64,000 bases of DNA, taken from positions 1-64,000 of the forward strand of contig CAAHEI010000085.1 of assembly GCA_900772475.1 (NCBI GenBank), read 5' to 3'. The position numbers were made by a program, and so were the translations under genes. Source of the stretch: Clostridia bacterium. GTDB taxonomy: Bacteria; Bacillota; Clostridia; TANB77; CAG-465. This document shows positions 16,903-24,975 of this stretch, one piece after another (position 1 is the first letter of the stretch; each line of letters opens with the position of its first letter). The notes under the pieces are model-generated. The model saw only the letters and a list, made by a program, of their open reading frames with translations, made no database searches and was not told the DNA's origin.

Positions 16903-18153
16903 TTAAAAACTATCTTTTCCAGCAGCAACACCAGTTGAAAAAGCAATTTGCAAGTTAAACCCTCCTGTATATGCATCTACATCCAATAATTCACCTGCAA
17001 TATATACTCCCTTTATTATTTTGGATTCCATAGTTTTTGGATTTATTTCCTTTACATTTACTCCGCCACTTGTTATTATTGCCATATCAAGCGGCATAAA
17101 GCCAGAAATATTTACTTTTAGATTTTTAATTATCTTAATTAAATTTTCTCTCTGTTCTCTAGTAATTTGATGAACCTTTTTCTCTTTATCTATTTTTGAT
17201 AAGTTAATTATTGGAGATATTAATTTTTGAGGTAAAAGATCATTTAAAGAGTTTTTAAATTCTTTATTTGTATATTTTTCAAAATCTCGCTGTATTCTTT
17301 TATCTAGCACCTCTATACTTAACGCAGGTTTTAAATCAATTACAAGTTCAATTTGCTTTTTACTTAACTTTTCTTTTATATTTTTTACTGTGTTTAATTT
17401 ACTACTTGCACTTAATATAACTGGACCAGTTACTCCAAAATGTGAGAACATCATTTCTCCAAAGTCGCTATATATTATTTTATTATTTGTTTTATCTATA
17501 ACATTAATTTTAACATTTCTAAGTGAAAGTCCCTGTAGTTCTTTACATATTTTATCTTCAGATTTTAAAGGAACAAGTCCAGGTTTTATTTCTTTTATAC
17601 TATGCCCGAGTTTTTCAAGCAAAATATATCCATCTCCTGTACTTCCTGTTGATGAATAGCTTTTTCCACCTGTTGCTATAATACATTTATCACAAGCAAT
17701 TTCAGTACCATTTTCTAGTTTAACTCCTGATACCTTTTCATTTTCAGTTATAATTTCTACAACTCTTGAGTTATATTTAATCTCAACATTTTCTTTCTTT
17801 AACTTATTTTTTAATGCATTAACAACATCCATTGCATTATTACTTACTGGGAAAATTCTTCCTCCTCTTTCAACCTTAGTTTTTACTCCTAATTTATTAA
17901 AGAAATCTACTACATCTTTATTATTGAAATTTGAAAAAGAGCTATACATAAATTTAGAATTATTGACAATGTTATTTCTAAAATCGTCTTCATTTCCATC
18001 AAATGTTAGATTACATCTTCCCTTTCCAGTTATTTTTAATTTATTTCCAAGTGAACCATTTTTTTCAATTAATATTACATGATTTTTTTCTTTTGCTGAT
18101 GTAATTGCTGCTATCATGCCTGCAGCTCCACCACCAATTACAACAACTTTCAT
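16903..18153 (-). CDS. HI0933-family FAD-dependent oxidoreductase (YhiN-like)
   Basis: A 416-residue flavoprotein with an N-terminal FAD-binding motif (VIGGGAAGMIAAI) and the family blocks KLKITGKGRCN, GGKSYSSTGSTGDGY and TSGGVNVKEINPKTMESK. The C-terminus GGFNLQIAFSTGVAAG closes the FAD fold. Substrate is unknown; family members are often called BaiN-like. AAGGAG lies 7 nt before the ATG. The start overlaps the stop of the upstream PLP enzyme by 4 bases, so the two are co-translated. Confidence 0.85.
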   Translation of the reverse strand: MKVVVIGGGAAGMIAAITSAKEKNHVILIEKNGSLGNKLKITGKGRCNLTFDGNEDDFRNNIVNNSKFMYSSFSNFNNKDVVDFFNKLGVKTKVERGGRIFPVSNNAMDVVNALKNKLKKENVEIKYNSRVVEIITENEKVSGVKLENGTEIACDKCIIATGGKSYSSTGSTGDGYILLEKLGHSIKEIKPGLVPLKSEDKICKELQGLSLRNVKINVIDKTNNKIIYSDFGEMMFSHFGVTGPVILSASSKLNTVKNIKEKLSKKQIELVIDLKPALSIEVLDKRIQRDFEKYTNKEFKNSLNDLLPQKLISPIINLSKIDKEKKVHQITREQRENLIKIIKNLKVNISGFMPLDMAIITSGGVNVKEINPKTMESKIIKGVYIAGELLDVDAYTGGFNLQIAFSTGVAAGKDSF

Positions 18154-19421
18154 CTTTTCTCCTTATCAATAATTTTAGATACTGCACTACATACTGCAAG
18201 TTTTGCAGACTCATAAGTAAGTCCCCCTTGCATATACGCAACATATGGTGCACGTATAGGTGAATCAGCTGATAGTTCTATTGATGCCCCTTCTATAAAA
18301 GTTCCTGCAGCCATTATAACATCATCATCATAGCCTGGCATTGCCCACGGTTGTGGAGTTACATGACTATCTATTGGACTTTCATTTTGAATTTGCTGTA
18401 TAAATGTTATTAGTTTATCTTTATCATTAAATTTTATTGCTTGAACTATATCTGACCTTTTATCAAAAGCTGATGGATATACATCAAAACCTTGTTCTTC
18501 TAACATTTTAGCAGCGAATACGGCTGACATCATTGCGTTTTTAACTATAGATGGAGCCATAAATAATCCTTGTAATATGTTCCTGTTTTGATCTAATGTT
18601 GCTCCACATTCTTTACCAATTCCAGGGCAAGTAAGCTTTTCAGAACATAATTTTATGATTTTACTATCTCCTGCTATATAACCACCTGTTTCACATAGTC
18701 CACCACCTGGATTTTTAATTAAACTACCGCATACTACATTTACTCCAACATCAGTTGGTTCAAGTTTTTCTGTAAATTCACCATAACAATTGTCAACCAT
18801 TATTATTACATCTTTATCTATTTTTCGTATATGTTCCACTACTTCTTTTATATCATCAATACATAAAGATTTTCTTAAAGCATATCCTTTTGATCGTTGA
18901 ATGTGAATTAATTTTACTTTATTATTTTTTAGATATTTTTCAATTTCTTCTATATCAAAATTTCCATCATTTTTTAAATTTATTTCGTCATATCTAACAC
19001 CATAAGACATTAAAGATAGTGGATTTTCTGTTAATCCTATGACTTCGCATAAAGTGTCATACGGTCTTCCACTTATTGCAAGTAATGTATCACTAGGCAT
19101 AAGTAATGCTTGAAGAACTGTTGCAATTGTATGTGTGCCATTAACAAATTGTACTCTTACTAGACTATCTTCTGTATGAAATACATCTTTATATATTTTT
19201 TCTATTACTTCTCTTCCTGCATCATCATATCCATATCCAGTTGTTTTATTCATGTGCATTGTTGATACTTTGTTATCTTTAAATGCCTTTAATACTTTTG
19301 CTTGATTATACAGTGCTGTTTCTTCTATTTCATCAAATACAAATTTTATGCTCTCTTCAACTTCTTTTGATTTTAATAGTACATCACTAGATATGTTAAA
19401 CATTTCATCTAAGTTATCCAT
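18150..19421 (-). CDS. Methionine gamma-lyase-like PLP protein ('aluminum resistance' family)
   Basis: A 423-residue fold-type I PLP enzyme of the YnbB/'aluminum resistance' family. The internal aldimine Lys is likely in GSLIKNPGGGLCETGGY at about residue 235. MVDNCYGEF carries the PLP-pyridine Asp. The N-terminus FDEIEETALYNQAKVLKAFKDNKVS is diagnostic. The family is widely conserved in Clostridia next to translation or cell-division genes; its true substrate is unclear. The ribosome site GGTGG is weak. Confidence 0.83.
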   Translation of the reverse strand: MDNLDEMFNISSDVLLKSKEVEESIKFVFDEIEETALYNQAKVLKAFKDNKVSTMHMNKTTGYGYDDAGREVIEKIYKDVFHTEDSLVRVQFVNGTHTIATVLQALLMPSDTLLAISGRPYDTLCEVIGLTENPLSLMSYGVRYDEINLKNDGNFDIEEIEKYLKNNKVKLIHIQRSKGYALRKSLCIDDIKEVVEHIRKIDKDVIIMVDNCYGEFTEKLEPTDVGVNVVCGSLIKNPGGGLCETGGYIAGDSKIIKLCSEKLTCPGIGKECGATLDQNRNILQGLFMAPSIVKNAMMSAVFAAKMLEEQGFDVYPSAFDKRSDIVQAIKFNDKDKLITFIQQIQNESPIDSHVTPQPWAMPGYDDDVIMAAGTFIEGASIELSADSPIRAPYVAYMQGGLTYESAKLAVCSAVSKIIDKEKR

Positions 19422-19507
19422 TTTTTACCACCATAAGCATTATATCACAAATAATAATTATTGTGAATATACTAAACTTAATTTCACTAAAATTTCACCA
19501 TGTACAC

Positions 19508-19541
19508 ATAAAAGAGTACACATAATAACGTGTACTCTTTT
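19508..19541 (-). terminator. Terminator of the 61-aa gene
   Basis: A 12-bp perfect stem (aaaagagtacac / gtgtactctttt, 19510-19521 and 19530-19541) lies just beyond the stop at 19545. The T-run after it is short. Confidence 0.65.
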
Positions 19542-19544
19542 CAA

Positions 19545-19730
19545 CTATATACTATTCATGATATTTAATAAAATGTTACGAATTGTTTCATTATCTTTTA
19601 CGATTTTAATTTCTTCGTCAACTATTAAAAAAATATCTTCATCACTTAGTATATAATACTTTTTGTCTTCTGAATATATAATCCCAATTACCTCCATTTC
19701 TATTTTTTTTCCGTCTTTAATAACGAACAT
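19545..19730 (-). CDS. Small hypothetical protein, 61 aa
   Basis: Not a recognised family. The product (MFVIKDGKKIEMEVIGIIYSE...) is a short acidic beta-strand-rich protein, in outline similar to DUF1292-type 'V.L.DE.G....' domains, but without their motifs. AGGAGG lies 8 nt before the ATG and a strong promoter with a terminator frames it, so it is a real independently transcribed gene. Confidence 0.6.
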   Translation of the reverse strand: MFVIKDGKKIEMEVIGIIYSEDKKYYILSDEDIFLIVDEEIKIVKDNETIRNILLNIMNSI

Positions 19731-19786
19731 TTTGAATTCCTCCTAAAAATTAATAATATTTTTAAATTTATATATCAACTTTATAT

Positions 19787-19815
19787 AGTATACAATATTT
19801 TTGAACGTTTGTCAA
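19787..19815 (-). promoter_or_regulatory. Promoter of the 61-aa gene
   Basis: TTGACA (19810-19815), 17 bases, TATACT (19787-19792) on the minus strand. It begins 57 bases upstream of the ATG. Confidence 0.75.
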
Positions 19816-19977
19816 CTTTTTATTCTATATTAATAAATAAGCAAAATATTAAGCCTAAGTTTATAATTATTAATTTAACTATATGACCTACTAACACTAT
19901 GTATGCTTTATTACCATGTTATAAAAATTATGACATGATAATTTATCTTTTATATCAAAAATTAATTTTTCATATAA

Positions 19978-20334
19978 TACAAAAAAAGTTTTAGACTTAT
20001 AAAATGCCAAAACTGCGATTACTTTTCTATTCCTAAAAAAGCTCATAAAACTTTATATTGTGATGAAATATTTGAAGAAGGTAAGACTTGTAAAAAATAT
20101 GCTGAAAGCCTTGCCTTCAGTAGAATTTTTGCAAATGATCCCGTTTATAAAAGATATAGAAATAGGTATAGAAATTTGAATAAACAGGCTTCATTAAGTA
20201 ACAATCCTGAAGTGCAAATTCTTTATGAAAAATATAAAACAGATGGTTCTAAAATGCTTGAAAAATATCGACATGGTAAAATCACTGCTGAAGAATTTGA
20301 AGATTGGATTAATAGTATGAAAATAAAGAAATAA
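19978..20334 (+). pseudogene. C-terminal remnant of a zinc-ribbon DUF6076-like protein
   Basis: The only plus-strand coding signal in the first 49 kb. The frame is open from a stop at 19975 to TAA at 20332-20334, but it has no start codon or ribosome site. It reads KCQNCDYFSIPKKAHKTLYC, then DEIFEEGKTCKKYAES, a zinc-ribbon like that of DUF6076 proteins. It continues through a basic helix (KRYRNRYRNLNKQ) to a natural-looking C-terminus (FEDWINSMKIKK). The N-terminal part is absent, and 140 bases upstream show no coding pattern. It is best read as a truncated gene. Confidence 0.65.
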
Positions 20335-20335
20335 T

Positions 20336-20368
20336 ACAAAAAGAGATGATTTTTAATCATCCCTTTTT
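20336..20368. terminator. Shared terminator between the remnant and the DUF1292 gene
   Basis: An 11-13 bp stem (aaaaagagatgat / atcatcccttttt) with T-runs on both strands lies between two convergent frames. Confidence 0.7.
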
Positions 20369-20392
20369 AGCTTACTTTTATTAATTTTTAAA

Positions 20393-20752
20393 TTATTCCA
20401 TGTCTTCAAGATCTTCTTGGTTTTTAGTGAATTCATCAAATACTTTTTTACCTAATTTTTCATCAGTAACCGTATCATATACCTCTTCACCATCTACTTC
20501 CTTGATCTCAAGAATTGTTACTTCTACATCATCTTCTTCATTTCTATCTGCCTCAGCTACAATTAGAAATTCTCTTTCATCATCAAGTGTAACTACATCA
20601 ATAATTTCAAATTTAACATCGTTTCCTTCTTCATCTGTTAGAGTAACTATTGGACTTATATCATCTGGAAGACCTTCTCCAAAATGATCATGTCCACAAC
20701 CTGCACAAGAATCACATCCTGCTGCACATCCATTTAATTCTTCTTTATCCAT
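20393..20752 (-). CDS. DUF1292 protein
   Basis: A 119-residue acidic protein. The N-terminus has a Cys/His cluster (CAAGCDSCAGCGHDHFGEG) that may bind metal. The DUF1292 core follows (IVTLTDEEGNDVKFEIIDVVTLDDEREFLIVAEAD). In Clostridia it routinely follows ireB and ruvX, as here. Function is unknown. AGGAGG precedes the ATG. Confidence 0.85.
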   Translation of the reverse strand: MDKEELNGCAAGCDSCAGCGHDHFGEGLPDDISPIVTLTDEEGNDVKFEIIDVVTLDDEREFLIVAEADRNEEDDVEVTILEIKEVDGEEVYDTVTDEKLGKKVFDEFTKNQEDLEDME

Positions 20753-20778
20753 ATTTTTTCCTCCTTTTATATTTAAAA

Positions 20779-21192
20779 CTATAAACTGTTTAAATATCCT
20801 TCTAATATATATGTAGCTGCTAATTTATCTGCATATGTATTTTTTTTCTTCTGAGAAATATTAAGCTTTCTCATAGTTTTGTATGCAGAAACAGTAGTAA
20901 GTCTTTCATCCCACTTAACAATTTCAATATCTACTTTTTCTTTTAGCAAAGAAATAATTTCGTCAACTTTTTTTGTCTTATCAGACATTGTACCATTCAT
21001 GTTTTTAGGATAACCAAATACTATAGTTGTTATACCATATTCTTTGATTAAACTTTTTATATGATTTATTAATTTTTTTGTACTATTGTTTATTACAAGT
21101 GTATCTAGTCCTTGAGCTGTTATATTTAGTTCATCTGAAATAGCTAGTCCTACTCTTACGTCTCCGTAATCTATACCTAAAATTCTACTCAT
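20779..21192 (-). CDS. ruvX: RuvX/YqgF putative Holliday-junction resolvase / pre-16S rRNA nuclease
   Basis: A 137-residue RNase H-fold nuclease. Catalytic acids are visible in GIDYGDVRVGLA (N-terminal), in the VFGYPKNMNGTMSDKT region, and in VKWDERLTT. The family is linked to 16S rRNA 5' processing. It starts 7 bases after the ireB stop, with no strong ribosome site of its own, so coupling is likely. Confidence 0.92.
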   Translation of the reverse strand: MSRILGIDYGDVRVGLAISDELNITAQGLDTLVINNSTKKLINHIKSLIKEYGITTIVFGYPKNMNGTMSDKTKKVDEIISLLKEKVDIEIVKWDERLTTVSAYKTMRKLNISQKKKNTYADKLAATYILEGYLNSL

Positions 21193-21198
21193 AATTGC

Positions 21199-21444
21199 CT
21201 ATAAATCTAAATATTTTTTTATCATTTCTTGTAATAAATCATCTCTTTCAATTTTACAGATTAATGCTCTTGCATTTTGGTGTGATGTAATATATGTTGG
21301 GTCACCTGATAATATGTACCCTATTATTTGACTAACGGGTTCATATCCCTTATCTTTAAGGGCGGCAACAACTTGTTCCATTATTTCTTTTACTCTTTTT
21401 GATTCATCTTTTTGTGGTTTAAAAACTGTTGTATTTTGATCCAT
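21199..21444 (-). CDS. ireB: IreB-family regulatory phosphoprotein (UPF0297)
   Basis: An 81-residue protein (MDQNTTVFKPQKDESKRVKEIM...). In Enterococcus, IreB is phosphorylated by the PASTA kinase IreK on N-terminal Thr residues; TT is present here at the same place. The GYEPVSQIIGYILSGDPTYITSHQNARALI block is diagnostic. The ATG at 21444 is chosen over an upstream GTG that is part of the AAAGGAGTG ribosome site. It is first in the ireB-ruvX-DUF1292 operon. Confidence 0.93.
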   Translation of the reverse strand: MDQNTTVFKPQKDESKRVKEIMEQVVAALKDKGYEPVSQIIGYILSGDPTYITSHQNARALICKIERDDLLQEMIKKYLDL

Positions 21445-21501
21445 AAAAATCACTCCTTTTTTTATTATACTACATTATTTTAAAAATAATGATTAATATA
21501 A

Positions 21502-22575
21502 CTAAATTATTTTTATTGTATTAGTAGCATTCATTCCATCTATATATTCTACCATTTTTTCTATTTCAGTATCCATATCATTTTGATTTTTTACTGTGTG
21601 TAACAATAATTGTGCTGATATTGTAATCTTTTCTTCTCCCACATATTCACTCTCAAGATTTAATTTAGCAAGCATTCTTTCAACTAGTGGTTGTGCTGCT
21701 TGAGCAGTCATATTTGGGAAAATTACTAAAAATTTAATTCCACTGTATCTTATTAGTATAACATTCTTATTTACGAAATTTTTTATACAGTTTGTAGCTT
21801 TTATAAGAACAGCATTACCAACATTTCTGCCATATTTATCATTTACCTCTGGTATATTTTTTAGACATACCATAGCTACAGCATTATTTTCATTATTTTT
21901 TACAATTTTTCTTGCACCTGAATACAAATATAAATTTGTATAAAAACCTGTTTGTTTATCAAGATTTTGTGCTTGTTCAATTGATTTTTGAAATTCAACT
22001 ACGTCTAAGAATATACCAATATTTGCTTTTATTTTTGCAAGAACTGCTTTAGGTATTCCATCAAATGCGTTAGGCATTGTATCTTCTAATAACCAAAAAC
22101 CTAAATATACTCCGTTACAATATATTGGAGAAAACATTGCTGATTTTATTCTTCTTTCTACAGCACTTCTATATAATAAATTTTTTCCAGATGATGTTGT
22201 TAAATATTTTGAAACATTTTTTGATATATTTGTTTTAAAATCACTTTCAAATGCTATATCCTTTATTCTTTCTTTATATATCTCCTCTATATTACTTGCT
22301 GTTGAATCATACTCATAGCCATCAAAAGTTGAAATTGTAGAATATTTAACCCCATAATTAGTTATTATTACATTATTCAAAGTTTTAATCTTGTCTTCTG
22401 CAGACAATTTTGAACTCATTATTTCTAACATGTTTTGTAATATATTCATATTAGCTACATTTTTTGAAACCGTTTTTAACTGATTAATTTGTCTTTTTTG
22501 CACAGAAAATGCAATAATAGATACAGCTAAAATTCCTAAAATGACAATTATTAAAGCTATAATCAAAATTTCCAT
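21502..22575 (-). CDS. Membrane GAF-degenerate GGDEF protein
   Basis: A 357-residue protein with one N-terminal transmembrane helix (residues 3-27), a GAF-like region (about 45-190) and a C-terminal GGDEF-fold region (about 200-350). The GGDEF motif is replaced by YSGIKF at about residue 278 and the preceding loop reads LDKQTGFYTN, so diguanylate cyclase activity is unlikely. It might bind nucleotide or act as a scaffold. AGAGAGG precedes the ATG. It is the last gene of the Tad-like run, 30 bases after the CpaE-like ATPase, suggesting a signalling link. Confidence 0.65.
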   Translation of the reverse strand: MEILIIALIIVILGILAVSIIAFSVQKRQINQLKTVSKNVANMNILQNMLEIMSSKLSAEDKIKTLNNVIITNYGVKYSTISTFDGYEYDSTASNIEEIYKERIKDIAFESDFKTNISKNVSKYLTTSSGKNLLYRSAVERRIKSAMFSPIYCNGVYLGFWLLEDTMPNAFDGIPKAVLAKIKANIGIFLDVVEFQKSIEQAQNLDKQTGFYTNLYLYSGARKIVKNNENNAVAMVCLKNIPEVNDKYGRNVGNAVLIKATNCIKNFVNKNVILIRYSGIKFLVIFPNMTAQAAQPLVERMLAKLNLESEYVGEEKITISAQLLLHTVKNQNDMDTEIEKMVEYIDGMNATNTIKII

Positions 22576-22604
22576 TAAATCAAAACCTCTCTTTTTTACT
22601 TTAG

Positions 22605-24380
22605 TTATTTTACTTCTTTTTCATATACATTTTCATTTGAATTTCTATAACTTCCACCTGACTTTTTAGAAAACAAACCAAATGAATTTTTCTTTTTAGA
22701 TGTCTTATATGAATTTCTAGGACTTGAGTTTTCTCCAATAGGATATATGGCATTTATTATCTTTAATAAATCAGCTCTAAACTCATCTGTGAATGTAGAA
22801 AATTTATTTGTATATTTATATAGCATTTCTATATATTTTGTATAATTTTCTTGATCAAATGATAATATATAGTATGGAATTGTAGTAGAATTAAATAGTT
22901 CATCAAACATTTTTAAATCATAGCTGGTATACGTAGCAATTCCATCGATAATATCCTTTGCTGTTAAGGCACATCTTACATGTTTGTTTATTATTATTCT
23001 TATTTTATTCATTGGAACGCCATGAGATTTTAGTTCTCTTAAAAATATTGTAGTTTGAGATATATTTAAAACATTCATATCCTGAACTAGATATATTTCT
23101 TGACAAAGCCTAAAGAAATCATATGGTGTTGTAAAATCCGTATCAATTAACACAACATTATTATTTTGCATTATTGTATCTACAGCAACACTTGCATTAT
23201 ATTGTTTTCTATCATCACCAGGCATTCCTGTATATACACTTAATTTTTCATATATAAGTGGTTCATTTAATCCGTTTGAAGCATATTTTAAACTTTCTGC
23301 TGCAATTGCTCTTTTTCCTTCATTGTCATAAGTGTAAATTGTATATGTATCTCTTTTCCTTGTAACATCGCATATTGCAGTTTTTATACCGTTTCTTGCA
23401 AGATATGTACCTATACCGTTTATGCAAAATGTTGTTCCAGACTTTGGTGCACCAACAAAACATACTATTTTCTTGTAATCTTTTGGAACTTCAAATACAT
23501 TTTTCACAACTTCTTTTTCTATTACCTTAGTCACAACTGGTGCAGGCGTTGGAACCTTTTGAACTACTATTTTTTCAATAATTTCAGGTTCTTTTTTTAT
23601 TTGTATCGCATTTGCATCTTTTTCAACAATTTTCTTTTGTGGCTTTACACGTTCATTCCTTTTTTCAACAGTTGTTTCAACATTTGGTTGTTCTTCAACT
23701 TCAACTGTCTGAGTAGCCACTCCAAGACTTTTATATTTTTCATTGTTAAATGCTAAGTATTGTTTAACATCAGCTGGTAAAAAATTAGTAATAACCTTTA
23801 ATTGTTCATCTGTATACTGAGCTGCTATTCTATCAAATATTTCGTTATATTTATCTGGAACACCATTTTGATTCCTATAATATGATATTATTCTCTGAAT
23901 TTCTATTTCTGATACTTCAGCAGCGTTATATATGTTTTCACCGGCCATTTTATCATAATACTTCTTAACATCTTTCTTTTGAAATGGTCTATTAATTCCA
24001 GCAGCAACTTTTCCTTTTGTCCTATCTTGACCTGTTAAAACTGTATATATTCCAAGGTTAAATAATTTAGCTAAGAAATCATCACCTAATTTTCTTCTAT
24101 CTGATGCAACATACACAATATTTTTTGCATCATAAACATCTGTCATAGCATCAATATTCTTAAATAAATAGTCATCAATTTGTGCATAATTATTTGTAGG
24201 AAATTTTTCCAACTCTTCAAGAACAACTGCTCTATCATATTCACCAGTTGATAACTCTTGAATAAACTGCTTAAAATAATACACGTTTTTATATTCTATT
24301 TTCTCTTGATACTTCTGCTGATAAAAATCAGCAATTCCTTTAGCCGTATCATCATTATTTATACCAAAAAGTATTTTCAT
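22605..24380 (-). CDS. CpaE/TadZ-like ATPase
   Basis: A 591-residue protein. Residues 1-130 resemble a receiver-like domain without obvious phospho-Asp conservation. Residues about 225-300 form a charged linker with a Val-rich segment. Residues about 305-540 carry a MinD/ParA-like P-loop domain with a clear P-loop (GAPKSGTTFCINGIG) and VLIDTDFTTPYDF as the Walker B-like strand. The last 45 residues are basic and Ser-rich. CpaE/TadZ proteins position pilus machinery at the membrane. It is the only one of three ParA-like proteins here with an intact P-loop Lys. AGGAGAG precedes the ATG. Confidence 0.68.
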   Translation of the reverse strand: MKILFGINNDDTAKGIADFYQQKYQEKIEYKNVYYFKQFIQELSTGEYDRAVVLEELEKFPTNNYAQIDDYLFKNIDAMTDVYDAKNIVYVASDRRKLGDDFLAKLFNLGIYTVLTGQDRTKGKVAAGINRPFQKKDVKKYYDKMAGENIYNAAEVSEIEIQRIISYYRNQNGVPDKYNEIFDRIAAQYTDEQLKVITNFLPADVKQYLAFNNEKYKSLGVATQTVEVEEQPNVETTVEKRNERVKPQKKIVEKDANAIQIKKEPEIIEKIVVQKVPTPAPVVTKVIEKEVVKNVFEVPKDYKKIVCFVGAPKSGTTFCINGIGTYLARNGIKTAICDVTRKRDTYTIYTYDNEGKRAIAAESLKYASNGLNEPLIYEKLSVYTGMPGDDRKQYNASVAVDTIMQNNNVVLIDTDFTTPYDFFRLCQEIYLVQDMNVLNISQTTIFLRELKSHGVPMNKIRIIINKHVRCALTAKDIIDGIATYTSYDLKMFDELFNSTTIPYYILSFDQENYTKYIEMLYKYTNKFSTFTDEFRADLLKIINAIYPIGENSSPRNSYKTSKKKNSFGLFSKKSGGSYRNSNENVYEKEVK

Positions 24381-24414
24381 ATTTCTCTCCTCTTAATTTT
24401 CATAAGTTCATTTA

Positions 24415-24753
24415 TTATTTCATTATCAAAAATGCATATAAAAGTGGTAAACATTGTATAATAACCATAAAAATAGCTATACCAATTAACAAACGTCTAC
24501 CTAATATTTTATGTTCTAAAACCTCTGAGCCAACAACATAAAATTGATATAAGGCATATATAAATATAAGTGTTACAACAGGCCACGAATATTTTTGTAA
24601 AAATATAAGTACCTTCATTGTACCATCCATAATTTGATCATTTGTAAAAGTTTCTTCAGCTCCAAAAACAAAATTTGAAACAATAGCAGAAACAATTGAA
24701 ATAACCAAACATACTATGACTAATTTTTTATACCCAATACTTTTATACTCCAT
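24415..24753 (-). CDS. Small VirB2/TrbC-like membrane protein
   Basis: A 112-residue protein with three hydrophobic segments (about residues 9-30, 50-72 and 86-110). The first could be a signal peptide (...SNFVFGAEETF). The pair of later helices separated by a basic loop (HKILGRRL) resembles VirB2/TrbC-type conjugative pilin-like proteins. It lies just before the CpaE-like gene and probably belongs to the same apparatus. GAGGT precedes the ATG. The assignment is by topology only. Confidence 0.45.
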   Translation of the reverse strand: MEYKSIGYKKLVIVCLVISIVSAIVSNFVFGAEETFTNDQIMDGTMKVLIFLQKYSWPVVTLIFIYALYQFYVVGSEVLEHKILGRRLLIGIAIFMVIIQCLPLLYAFLIMK

Positions 24754-24934
24754 TTTTTACCTCACATTTATTATAACTTTCTCTATACCATATAATTTTA
24801 CTATAAAAGTAATAAAATATCAAGACATAATAACAAACTCTTTCAAAAAAATAGAAAACAATAAAATATAACAAAATAAATTAAAACAAAAAAAATAAAT
24901 ATAAAAAATAAATAATTAAAAAATGAAATAACAG

Positions 24935-24966
24935 AAAAAAATCTCCTCATCAATTAAGATGAGGAG
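24935..24966 (-). terminator. Terminator of the LRR wall-protein gene
   Basis: An 8-bp GC-rich stem (ctcctcat / atgaggag) is followed by TTTTTTT on the minus strand, 10 bases beyond the stop. The 24754-24934 stretch is A-rich and otherwise featureless. Confidence 0.75.
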
Positions 24967-24975
24967 AACAATTCA

